A DNA stretch of 64,000 nucleotides from Anodontia alba (lineage: Eukaryota; Mollusca; Bivalvia; Lucinida; Lucinidae). The notes beneath the pieces were generated by a model. It worked only from the letters and a program-made list of their open reading frames with translations, was not told the DNA's origin and searched no databases. The first letter of the stretch is position 1, and each line of letters begins with the position of its first letter. This document shows, one piece after another, positions 1 to 10,900 of this stretch. The translations under genes were made by a program, and so were the position numbers. Location of the stretch: positions 3,091,552-3,155,551 of the forward strand of contig OZ024826.1 in the NCBI GenBank assembly GCA_964016985.1, written 5' to 3'.

Positions 1-470
1 ACTGAAAGACCTGATGTTCGTAGACAAACCGAAGGTATTTTCTGGATCTCGGATGTATCGGAATATGAAGATATGCATCCGTCAGATCTATGGAGACAGC
101 CAGGTCGTTGGGCAATATCGATTGTCTTACTGTCTCCATCTTGCAATGCTGTTTGTTTATATACTGATTTAGTAAAGAAAGATCTATTACTGCGAGTAAC
201 TTTCCATTCTTTTTGGCACTAGGAATAGCCGGGAATAAAAACTGGGAGTTCCCGGATTCCGTACCCTTTCCACTGCCCGTTTCTTAAGAAGTTGTGCGAT
301 CTCTTCTCACAATAACGGAGAGGAAGATTGACTCAGATATATCAGAACAACCGATAGGGGAGGAACTGACTTGAATGGGATCTTGAACCCATTTTGGACG
401 ATAGAGAGGACCCACTTGTTGTCTGTCAATTCTTCTTATTGTTCCACAAAAAGGGCCAACCATCCTCCCA
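1..470 (-). pseudogene. DIRS-type retrotransposon reverse transcriptase, N-terminal part, broken
   Basis: Read on the minus strand, this stretch encodes the beginning of a DIRS/Ngaro-like reverse transcriptase. Blocks seen in order are NKWVLSIVQNGFKIPF, FYSRLFLVPKKNG, VIDLSLLNQY, SIDLTDAYLHIPIHP and KYLRFVYEHQVFQ, the usual order of the palm region in tyrosine-recombinase retrotransposons. At least two in-frame stops (near 437 and 310) and a frameshift near 210 break it, and the element runs off the left edge, so RNase H, methylase and recombinase regions are not visible. It overlaps the end of the gag-like frame in another reading frame, as in DIRS elements. The element would copy its RNA into DNA and integrate with a tyrosine recombinase. 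Family is confident; subfamily is not. Confidence 0.8.
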
Positions 471-1754
471 CTGGAATGTCTGAATGTGGTAGGACTGGCA
501 GTGGACCAGAATTTTGTGGAGGATGAGGCTTGCTTAGAGGAGGGGAACTGTTTCTGATTTCCACTTCTCTTTGCATATTCCATTCTACTTGATGAGTATG
601 ACTTTGTCTGACTTTTAGGCCTGTATGGTTGCATTTGTTGAGGCCTAGAAGGTTTAGTTGGCTGCTTCGGTTTCTTAAAGACCGGAGGAGCCGGATAAGT
701 CACTTTTTGTTGTTGTATGGTAGTAGCAACAGAGGAAGTTGCCAAGAACCTTTGTTGCTGGGCCTGTAAATTGCCCTTAGCAACTTCCTTAATTTTGTTA
801 CCAAATAAGGTTTTAGAATTTATTGAAGCTTTTCGCAACTCATGGCTGGAATTGTCCAATAAAATCTTAGAAGTGGCCAGCACCGCATCACGTCTACCTT
901 GGAAAATCTCCGTAGCTAAGATCGTAGACATAGCCGTAGCATGCTTTATAGACTTAGCTATGGCTTCAAGCAGTCTTGAAAGAGCTGGCATGGACATTGT
1001 CTGCTGCTGAATACATAAGTAAGAAGCAGAAGAAAATAGATCCGCATGCAAATTTATCGCTATAAGTTTGCAGATTCTTTTTTCCCGTATTTCAATATTT
1101 TTCATAGGAATGGAGCATCTTCCCTTGCTGGATAAATCCAGCAGGGAAGCTTCCGATTCTAACGGAAGAATGTTATCTGTCGGGAAATACTGACTCAGGC
1201 TCTTATAAAATTCCCTGTGTCAGGGAAGATACTAAATTTTGGGAGCATATCCAATCTCTGCCACATTTCTACGTGTCAATTTTGCTTTGGAGAAATCTGG
1301 CAGTATTTTCAACTAGCTTGGATTGTGGCAATAGTAGTAATGGAGTTGCATGCAACTCATTAGGTGTTCAATGCAAGATGAAGGCTTTGCCGGAGCATGC
1401 TCCTCAGTTAGCCTTGGGCATAACTCCGGAGGTAAAAGCCTGAAAACTTCATTGATTGCCCTATCAAAGGAGCACTTTTCAATTTCCGAGTCTGAACCCG
1501 AGTCCTTTGTAGAGCGTTGTTAAGTCTGTTCAGGTTGTGGTATAGTCTGGACATTAGTTATTTCCGTAGGCTGTAGCATACTTGGATTCTGCGCAGCCTG
1601 TGGACTATGTCTACTTCTTTTGTATCTGCCATAATCATGGGACTGATTGTCAGATAATGAAGAAGAAGAAGAAGATGTAGATCTTCTTCTCCTTTTCTTG
1701 TGAGGAAGTTTAGATCTTTCTGACTTTCTGCTTCTTTTGCAAGAGTCTAAGATG

Positions 1755-1802
1755 CAGACCTGTAGAGGACGATCTAGATACAGACCTGTAGAGGACGATC
1801 TA
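1755..1802 (-). repeat. 26-bp period tandem duplication in the gag-like region
   Basis: CAGACCTGTAGAGGACGATC occurs at 1755 and again at 1781, within two 22-bp identical copies. The duplication changes the frame of the arginine-rich section and explains why two overlapping frames end with the same residues (DRPLQVCI). Confidence 0.85.
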
Positions 1803-2044
1803 CGTCTCCTCCTCTTCTTGGATTTATGTTTACTTCTAGACTGATCCCTCCTGGAAATACGTCCAGAGAGGGAAGTCTGTAAAGCTTGTCTGTTGTCCAA
1901 TCTCCAGGCGGTTCTATAACAACACCGGGATCGGACATATTACTCAAGTCCGGTTCCAGGGGTAATAAAACTCTTTTTGAGTTATTATTAGTGAACTCCA
2001 TGCCCATGGCATGAGTCTCACTAAATGAAGGTTGATATAAAGTC

Positions 2045-2290
2045 TAATGACAGGTGATCGGTGGCTGGTTGACTGGTGACTGGTGAATATTGACTTTCCC
2101 CCGTGTTGATATTTTCTGTCCAATGACCGGTGGCTGGATGGCCGGTGACCGGTGACTGATTGACTTGAAAATTCTTGTGCAATGCCCATTTGATCATTGG
2201 CTGGTCTGTGATGTTTTCTTGTCCATTGGGCGAATGGCCGGTGGCTGGTTGACTGGTGGCCAGTGGCCGGTTGACCAGTGGACTTACACG
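2045..2290. repeat. Degenerate CCGGTGGCTGGTTGACTGG minisatellite inside the gag-like region
   Basis: Variants of GGCCGGTGGCTGGTTGACTGG recur many times, in two clusters separated by about 100 bp. On the minus strand they translate to repeated TGHxPxTSQPATGH-like peptides in more than one frame. This is either a repetitive linker of gag or a later expansion. Confidence 0.7.
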
Positions 2291-2600
2291 CCTCTGGATA
2301 CAAGTACCCTTGGAGTTGCCACCTGGATGGGTCCTCCTCCGGGCAGTAGGGCGTGTGGAGTGGTGATCCCATCCAATTTTTCTTCGTGGCTTTCTGGGAT
2401 CTCTTCTTCTTCTTAGCCATGTCCCACTTTCTAGAAGCGCAAGTTCTTCTTTCTTCGGCAAGTTTCCAGGTTTTATCTGACCAGGAGCTACACGTTGAGC
2501 AGGTTGATTCCCTGGAACAAGAAGAGCGTTTTATGCATCTGTTATGATTATCCCGACGTGATTTTATGTGACCATATTCACCACGAAGAATCATCATGAA

Positions 2601-2975
2601 AGTCGCGAAAACTCATTACAACGAACGAGCAATGGATAATTACAAGAAACTGAAAAACAATTTACAACAAAAGATAGTATGAATAATGATAGGCATGATT
2701 AAGGAATAACATAAGAAAGATCAAGAATTATACTTTCAACTGGAGAAGAAGGAAGAAAATAAAGATTTCTTTCACCCGGAGAAAAAATCCTGTTTACTTT
2801 CTCGTCCACGACACATGATCAAAAGAGCGGGAGGAATGACGTCACACAGGTGACTGCCTAGGGGGCCTTCTGAATTTAAGACTGTATGGGACGACTGTAC
2901 AGTCGTTTTTTCTGTGGAAGGTATGAACAGAATAGAGTATAGCACATTATTTATAGGTTAATGTATTGTGCAGTT
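2601..2975. other. Flank of the DIRS copy, no gene seen
   Basis: Probably the 5' untranslated or terminal part of the DIRS copy plus host intron sequence. It contains a short palindrome around GACTGTACAGTC near 2893. No splice-bounded coding segment was seen. Confidence 0.4.
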
Positions 2976-3019
2976 AAAACATATGTTGTGGGCACTCATT
3001 AGAAATGCTTTGCCAAGGC
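2976..3019 (+). repeat. Half copy of palindromic MITE family A
   Basis: Contains CATATGTTGTGGGCACTCATT followed by AGAAATGC, the left arm of the hairpin that is complete at 8341-8457. The right arm is missing. Confidence 0.6.
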
Positions 3020-3374
3020 ACATCTAATATATTTACCTTAAAATTTCAAAACATCCACTGGCCAGTAAAATGTCTAAAATGGACTGACAGAAAGACAAAG
3101 AGTGTCGATCCTAATCAAAGTGCTCCTTATACTATTTGCTCAAGCAAATATAACTGCTTTGCAGTTCAGTTTACAAGGGAAGACAAACATAATCTGCACC
3201 ATGAGAAACTGTTTTATGGCTTATAAGAAAAAAAGGCTTAGACAAGCCTACATAGTGTGAATTTTGACCTGCAGCTACACTATCCTACCTCTAAAACAAG
3301 TGGTTAACCTTACTTATTTTGCTCTATTAACATCTCTTTTTGGGGATCAATTTTTAAGAAAAAACATCATTTCA

Positions 3375-3583
3375 ACCCTAGTTCTGCTGAACCAGGATAT
3401 GCCCTGCCTTTGCAAACAGTGTAGATCCAGATCAGTTAGCTTCTGAAGAGCAACTGATCTAGATCTGCATTGTTTATCAAGAAGTATGTGACTTTGTATC
3501 AACAAACTCGATCAAGTAATCTGAATGGCTGACTATTAGAAATGGGGTGGCAGCATAATTTATTCAGCATGGCAAGGGTTAAA
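3375..3583 (-). mobile_element. Palindromic MITE family B, reverse copy
   Basis: Contains the family B hairpin (GTAGATCCAGATCAGTT facing its complement) beside TCTGCTGAACCAGGATATG. Its other end has AATTTATTCAGCATGGCAAG. The layout is the mirror image of the copies at 3912, 6984 and 9613. It lies between C2CD3 exon 10 and the DIRS copy. Confidence 0.7.
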
Positions 3584-3911
3584 TAACAAAGCATACTAGC
3601 CCCCCCGATTTGTTCAGGGACAAGTTCCTGGTTTTGAAGACACTCCTTAAACTGGGACAATGCTAAAACTGACATGTTGCCAACTGGCATGCCTCTACAA
3701 TACTAGTTAATCTGTTTATGATGCATAAGGGGACTTGATATGCTAGATTTTTTGCCTTTTTTCACTAGGGAGACAACTATGTGACTTCTTGTTTGCTTTC
3801 AGCACACCAAGCCCCTTCTGAAAATAGTTCTACTCATGCAGACCCATTTTCAGAAGGGAGGCAGAAATATTTTTGGCCAAATTGCCTCCCTTGAAAGTAT
3901 ATCAGTTCCTC

Positions 3912-4140
3912 TTAACCCTTGTTACATATATATGTCCTGCTGAATAAATTAAGATGCCATGCCCACTTCTAATTTTCAGCCAATCAGATTATTTGATCCA
4001 GGTTGCTGATACAAATTCACATACTAAATGAAAAACAGTGTAGATCTAGATCAGTTGGTTTCTTGAGGAGCCAACTGATCTGGATCTACACTGTTTGCAA
4101 AAAGCAGGGCATATCTGGGTTCAGCAGGACACAGGGCAAG
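3912..4140 (+). mobile_element. Palindromic MITE family B
   Basis: Begins near TTAACCCTTGTT, runs through CCTGCTGAATAAATTAAGATG and CAGCCAATCAGATTA, and then forms a hairpin of about 35-bp arms centred near 4060 that ends in TTCAGCAGGACACAGGG. Same layout as the copies at 6984 and 9613. Confidence 0.75.
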
Positions 4141-4632
4141 AGATAAGGGGAGTATCCGAGTAAAATACCCATATGTTTTCAGCAAATACTCAATTATTTT
4201 CAAAAACTTGGGTATTGATACCCAATTGATTTGACAGAGTACCCAATTATTTCCAAATTCAAAGGTTAAAATTAAAGTTTCAAGGCCAGAAAAGCACATG
4301 AATACTATTTTATAATATTATGATTACTGACATAAATAGGTGTTTTATTCTTCATATGACAAATTTAATCATAAAATTAACAGGGTATAACGAAACCAGG
4401 TTTTAAATACCTAATTCAGGCTTTTTTGTGCTCTTTCCTTCAGTTTTACAAGTTTTACCCAATTAATTTTCATTTTGGGGGTATCTTTACTCAAACCGAA
4501 AAATAAAAATATCATTTTACCCAATTGATTGAATTTTGATGGGGTTAAATACCCAAATGCCCCAAAAATTATCTGTTGCTCTGAGGGCAAAGGTTAAGAT
4601 GTCTCTTATACGCATAAAAGCAAAGTGATTAC

Positions 4633-4915
4633 CCTTAGATGGTGGTTCATCAATATCAGATGGCACCATATCAAAAGAAACCCTAGAGGATTCTGATCTT
4701 GGTGTACTAGCCGTACTGAGTGCTTCACTGTCACTGACATCACTGGCGCTTCCCTGTGAACGAGACTTTGAACCTCGTCTTTTCTTGCTACCTTTACGTC
4801 GCAGTTTTAACCGTGATTTCCTCTTTGGTGTTTTCACTGGCTTCAGCTTCTTTTTCTCTGGTTCTGGGAAGGCAAGATTAAGGCTGGACAGGGAAGAGCT
4901 TCTTGAAGGAGGTCT
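4633..4915 (-). CDS. C2CD3: C2CD3 coding exon 10 (last in window)
   Basis: Acceptor TTGAACAG before 4915, donor GTAATC after 4633. Phase 0 in, phase 1 out. Residues 468-561 begin RPPSRSSSLSSLNLAFPEPE, continue with a strongly basic run (KKKLKPVKTPKRKSRLKLRR) and end in a Ser-rich acidic tail. The basic run matches KKRSAGKRNR in vertebrate C2CD3 and could be a nuclear or microtubule-binding signal. An alternative acceptor 2 bp downstream would break the frame. The next exon, expected to start the following C2 domain, was not found and probably lies left of the window. Confidence 0.85.
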
Positions 4916-7900
4916 CTGTTCAAACAAAATAATAATAATTGGAAATCAAAGACCATATATATGTATAAATTTGCTTTAAGTATTGGAACTTACAGGCCTT
5001 CAGAAATAGTATAGACCCAGATAAGTTGCCTAAGAATGTGCCAATGTGATGTCTGATTGTGTCTACACTGTTTGCCACTCATCTAGCTGTTTCTAGACTC
5101 AATAACAGGAAGTAAAATGGCCTTTTTCAAGTTTTAGGCCAAGTATGGTAAGGTTATAAGTCGTCCCAATATTTCTGGTAAATGTGCTAATATATACTGT
5201 CAGAAAAAACAAGAAACTGTTTGATATCTGCAACCAGTGCAGGCTCAGTTAAGCTGTGTTCATATATTGCAATAGACAAGAGCACAGAACAGATGCAGCT
5301 TTCTAATTACACTTGGCAGGACTGTGGAATTATCAAATTTTATTACTTGTCCACAGACAAGTAAATGGTCAATATAGATTTGTCCAACCAAGAGTTACTT
5401 GCCCAATATTTGACATTTTCTTGATTTCTCAAAGAAAACAAATGTTGTTGGTTCTCATTAGATGTGCCTCAGGGAGGCACTTCTAATGAGTACCCAGGAC
5501 ATCTGTTTTCTTTGAGAAATAAGCAAAAAATATATAATATCTCATAAATGTTCTTCTTATTTAGAACTATGAAATCTGTGTCCCAGGACAAGTATTCTGA
5601 AATTTCTTGAAATTTCTAACTTGTCCCCAGGGAAAGCGGACAAGTTGGACAAATCAGGCATGGTATTTCCACAGCCCTTCTTGGTATTCTACACATCTAA
5701 CTTTTATAGGGAGAATCTGAGTAACCATCTTCTAACTGAGAAAAAAGAGAACGATGCTTGGTAACTGCCTTGTCTGATGATACAATCTGAATTTAGATGT
5801 AAACTAAGCTAAGAAATTGTGGTTAATTCAGGATCATTATAGAACTCTGTACAAAGCTCCAGAAAAGGTGCTTTTTACAACAAAAAAGCACCGCCATTTT
5901 TTTTATTTCCTGACAAAAACTTAAGTTGTGGGTACAGTAAAACCTGTGTAAGACAGCCACCTTTGAAACTGACCTTAGTGGTTGATGTGGAAAGGTGGTT
6001 GTCTTATAAAGGTACATGTCATGTAATTTTGCTAGCAAAATTACATGACATGTACCTTTATAAGACAGAAATCTTTTTCCACATCAATGACTATTTAAAG
6101 TCAGTCTCGAAGGTGGCTCTCTTACACAGGTTTTACTGTACTCAGTGTCAAGGCATTGGTAATGAGTAGTCATATCAAATGTTTTCCTGAAGAAATAAGA
6201 AAAATATTTTGTGGATAACCCCTCATGCCTGTACCACTGTAGGTGTGACAAGAAATTACCAGGTTTGTCGGATCGTCCAAATCTTTATGTTTCTTAGTTG
6301 TCTTTTCATCACAGCTGAGGTCACTAAGTTCATCTGCACTAGCCTGTAAATAAAGAAGAAAATTATGTTTAGATAAAAACTCCAATCTATTCTACTGATC
6401 TTTATCCTAGTCCTGCTGAAAGCCAGATATGCCATGCCTTTGCAAACACTGTAGCTCAGAATGGAAAAGGTACTGATGAGACTAAGAATGAAATATGCTC
6501 AAAGACACTTTTTTTTTTTTTTTTTTAATATATTTTCTTGAGAAATACCAGAGGAATTGTTAAGAAAGCGTATTAGGTGATAATTCTGGGATAATTTTTC
6601 TTATTTCTCCATAAAAAATATCACCAATTTGTTGTCTGCTGAATTAGCCCAGAGAGTGGTAAACGATAACAAATTAAATAATTTTACCCAAAAGAAAGTA
6701 CCACAGATTTAGGAGAGACAGTATTTTATAGAAGACATTTCAAAATGTTTTTCCTATTTTTCACAGAAAAGAGGTTGATAGATCAGTCTGGGCATTTACC
6801 TTCACTGAAGCAGTTAAAGTATGCAGGAACCACCGTATGTTGCCGAGGCGCTTCTAATGAGTACCCACAACATATGTTTTCATGGAGAACTGGAGAAAAT
6901 TATCCCATAATTATCACCAAATACTCCGCCTTAACAATTTCTCTGGTAAGACAATTCTAATAAGATGGACAACCATACTTACATTAAAACCCTTATCATG
7001 CTGAATAAATTAAGATGACACACCCATTTCTAAATGTCAGCCAATCAGAATACATAATCCAGATTGTTGATTAAATTCACATACTGAATGACAAACAGTG
7101 GATCCAGATCAGTTGGCTTCTTCAGAAGCCAACTGATCTGGATCTGCACTGTTTGCAAAGACAAGGCATATCCGGGTTCAGCAGGACCAGGGTTAAGAAA
7201 ACACACCACAACCTCTTTATAACACTATTGCTGGGATCAAAAGCAAACATGGTGCTAGCTAAACTGTTTGCTTAGGCCTATCTGTCCCAATACTTAGGAT
7301 CATTATGGTAAGAGGAAATGTTATGGCATTTTAGCTCTTGATAAGATTTCTTGTGCTTTGGTTTGGTCATTTATTGTCATGACTATGACATTATCAGGGA
7401 TCAAATATGAAATTTCTAAGTCTGTGATCTTGACCTTGAGGTCAGAGGCATTGGTGGGGGTGATGACGAATATAACTTTGGACCTATATCTATTATCATT
7501 CCAAATATGCAACAAATCTTTTGCATATTTTGGAAAATAAGAGCTCTTAAAACAGTTTAATATAAAATTTCTATTCTTAACTTTGACCTTGAGGCGAAAT
7601 AAAACTTTGGACCTGTATCTATCATCATACCAAATATGAACAAAATCCATCAATGGGTTGGAAAATATGAGCTCTTAAAAAACTTTAATATAAAGTTTTT
7701 AAGTCTGTGACCTTGACCTTGAGGTCATAGGCATGGGCAAGGTATCACTGAAAAAAACTATGGAACTGTAGCTATCATCATACCAAATATGAACAAAATC
7801 CATCCTATAGTTTGGAAAATATGAGCTCTTAAAAAACTTTTAACATTAAAAATTTCTAAGTCCATGACCTTGACCTTGAGGTAATGGGCTGGGGTATTGC

Positions 7901-10900
7901 TGAATAAAACTTTGGAACTATATCTATCATCATACCAAATACAAACCAAATCTATCAAAATGGTCTGGAAAATATAAGCGCTTTAAAAACTTTAACCGAA
8001 ATGTGGATGCCGACGCCGATGCCGGTGGTAGTGCAATAGCCCTGGACTTCGTTCAGGCAAGCTAATGAATGTACAGCTGTTGAGCTGGACTTCTATAATG
8101 TCCATCAGTTTGGTGAAAATGTACCTTCTGCCAACTGCCCCCAACCATGTCTTTGTTGTCCACATGAAGAAGCTATGCATCTTGGACTATCCAAAATGTG
8201 CCCAGTGATGATTCTAATCAGACTGCAAAAATGCAGGCTAATCTGAATCGTTGCTGGGCACACATGTCTGAAGGAATGTTTTCTAATGTTGTGGCTCATA
8301 ACTGCTGCATAGGTCTAGATAAGGGAGGGTATACGGTAAATATTTTTCTTATTTCTCCACGAAAACATATGGCGTGGGTACTCATTAGAAGCGCCTTGGC
8401 GAGGCACTTCTAATGAGTACCCACAACATATGTTTTCGTGGAGAAATAAGAAAAATATCAATACTTTTGGATTGAAAAAAGCGCCTTAACTAGTGCTATG
8501 ACATCTTCAGATTCTATGGAGAACTTGAGCCTAGTACAGTGAACCCTCGTAGCAACAACATCATTTGCTCACAAAAACATTGCCATTAAAAAGAATTTGC
8601 TGTTGTACAGAATACTTAATGAGCATACTGATATGTAAAAAGGTCTTGTTTTGTTCTTATTCCCTCACAGATCATATGTTTTGGATATTTGTTAGAATCA
8701 CCTCACTGAGGCAATTCTAACAAATATCACAAACATATGTTTCTTTAAGTATTAAGTACAATATTTCTTGCATAATTTGTAAGTAATTGTTACCTCTTAA
8801 GCAAAGGTTTCGTGACAGTCAAATTGTCTTTATAACAAATTTTGTTGCTGTATCGAGGGTCGGTATAAAGAGGGTTGTCTGTATGTTAAACATAAAAATA
8901 AAATAGGAATTGCGTTATGTTCATGACTGTATAAAAATCAACAATTTTTCTCATTCCTTTGCTATTAAAAATATGCCATATGTACTCATATGATTTGCTT
9001 CCCTGTATCCCGAGTACCTAGTTGTAATATTTGTTCTTACCACTTGTTTGTAGAACAGTTCATTGAGTATTGATTCACTGTGGATAGGATCCCCAGGATC
9101 ACTGCCCAAGTCATCATTAGAAATACTGGAGTGTGGACTACCAACCAGGTTATTGTACATCTGTAAAAAGGAAAACAAATGATGCTCAACACACGAAAAA
9201 GGCAATTTGGGGACAAAGCAGGCCCAGATCAGCATTAGCAGTCATTGCATGTTTACAAAGTTTATGGCTACTGTAGTTCATGACAATGAACAGAGAGTGC
9301 TAATTTAAGACATGAGAGTGTTATATTAAGTATAGCAAACAACAACAACAAAAAACAAAAGTTTCTTATCTGAAAACATGCCTATTACAAATTAAAGAAT
9401 CTGTATGAAGCTGTCAGTCTGTTTTAATCCTTAAACTCCTGAATTTCTGAAGTGAACTCTGTTATCTTTTTACTTTAACATATCCATTGGCACAAGTGGG
9501 GGTGTCAGTTACAGAATGGCAAACAATATAGACCCTGATGAGATGAATCAGTATAAGCCACCTCTTCTGGATCTACACTGTATGCCCAAGTATCTAGTCT
9601 GTTGCAATGAAAAAGTTAACCCTTGTCCTGCTGAATAAATTAAGATGCCACGCCCACTTTTAATTTTCAGCCAATCAGATTACTTGATCCGGATCGTTGC
9701 AATAAATTCATAAACTTAATGGCAAACAGTGCAGATCCAGATCAGTTGGCTTCTTCAGAAGCCAACTGATCTGGATCTATACTGTTTGCAAAGGCAGGGT
9801 ATATCCAGGTTCAGCAGGACAACGGTTAAAGGACCGTTTTTTTTTTTTTTTTTAAATCCATGCTGGTAACTTCTCAAGACAAGTTTGCCAATCAGAGATC
9901 AATTCTTTTTCCACCTACCAAGAGATCAGTATCAAGGTCATCTCCTAGGACAAGGTCTAAGGCTCTATCTTCCATACCATTGGTGGTTCCAGTAGCGATC
10001 TTCTCTTCTTTTAATATTTCCTTCAGAAAACTCCCATTTGAACTCCTATCATTGAGAAATAAGAAACAAATGTCAGTATTTTTATCTCCAAGATACATGT
10101 TACATTTATCTGAGGTAAGTTGAGATTTAACACAGGTGTCAACAATCTTTCAGTCATGTTGTGATGATGGTGTCTGGATGTGATGGTGGGAACTGATGCC
10201 CTTTTATAGTATCATTGCACTGTAATGACATGATATTATCCTTAGTCACATGACACCGAGTATGATCAGTCTTAGCCCTGCTTCCTATTGCAGAGCCCCA
10301 AGTACCCGTTTTCCATAAAAATCTAAAATAATAATACCCTGCCATTATTGTGTTGTGGGCAGATAACTCTCAAAATTTAAAGAAATTTGCTCATTAGCAA
10401 TCCCAAACAAGATCTCTAAAATATCAATGCATATACCAAGTTTGGTGAAAACCCATTGACTCAAGTTATTGTCTGGAAATGAAAATACAGACGGAGAGGC
10501 GACAGACTGACGGATGGTCATACACATGGATGACCAATGTGATACCATTATACCCCAGCACTATTGTATGGGAAGGTATAAAGTCTTAGATATGACCCGC
10601 ATGGGATCAAACCCACAACTACCCGAACCAAAGGCTCTACCAACTGGTCAAAAATACACATAACATCATAACTAAAGATGATCTTGAGCACTTTTAAAAG
10701 ATGAAAGCAAAAGACCTGGGCCTAGTTGTTCAAAACTAATGATGTCGTTAGTTAACTAATCATTGAAACTTTGATCATTAAATATGGCATATATGCCAAT
10801 ATTTTTGCTGAAAAAATGAGAGTAGCTTTTGCATTTCTACTCACATTTTGTCGGCAAAAATACCTGTAAATTAGATATTGTACTTACTAGAGAAGTTAAC

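Larger units (their letters stand above)
284..2600 (-). pseudogene. DIRS-type gag-like region, degraded
   Basis: This minus-strand region lies upstream of the reverse transcriptase and is open only in pieces (about 284-1105, 1520-1900, 1774-2007 and 2021-2597), in different frames. The C-terminal piece contains RRDAVL followed by a helical, Q-rich stretch, resembling the LAP2-alpha-like domain seen in many DIRS gag proteins. The middle piece is rich in Arg, Lys and Ser (runs such as KKRRRRRSSS), suiting nucleic-acid binding. The N-terminal piece begins MAKKKKRSQKATKK and then runs into a minisatellite. The frames no longer join, so this is a dead copy. Naming as gag rests on position and composition; the RRDAVL similarity is the best direct clue. 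Confidence 0.6.

Noticed and set aside
7321..7653. 110-codon minus-strand frame
   Set aside because: Lies wholly in the TGACCTTGAGGTCA tandem array; the peptide repeats with the DNA unit.
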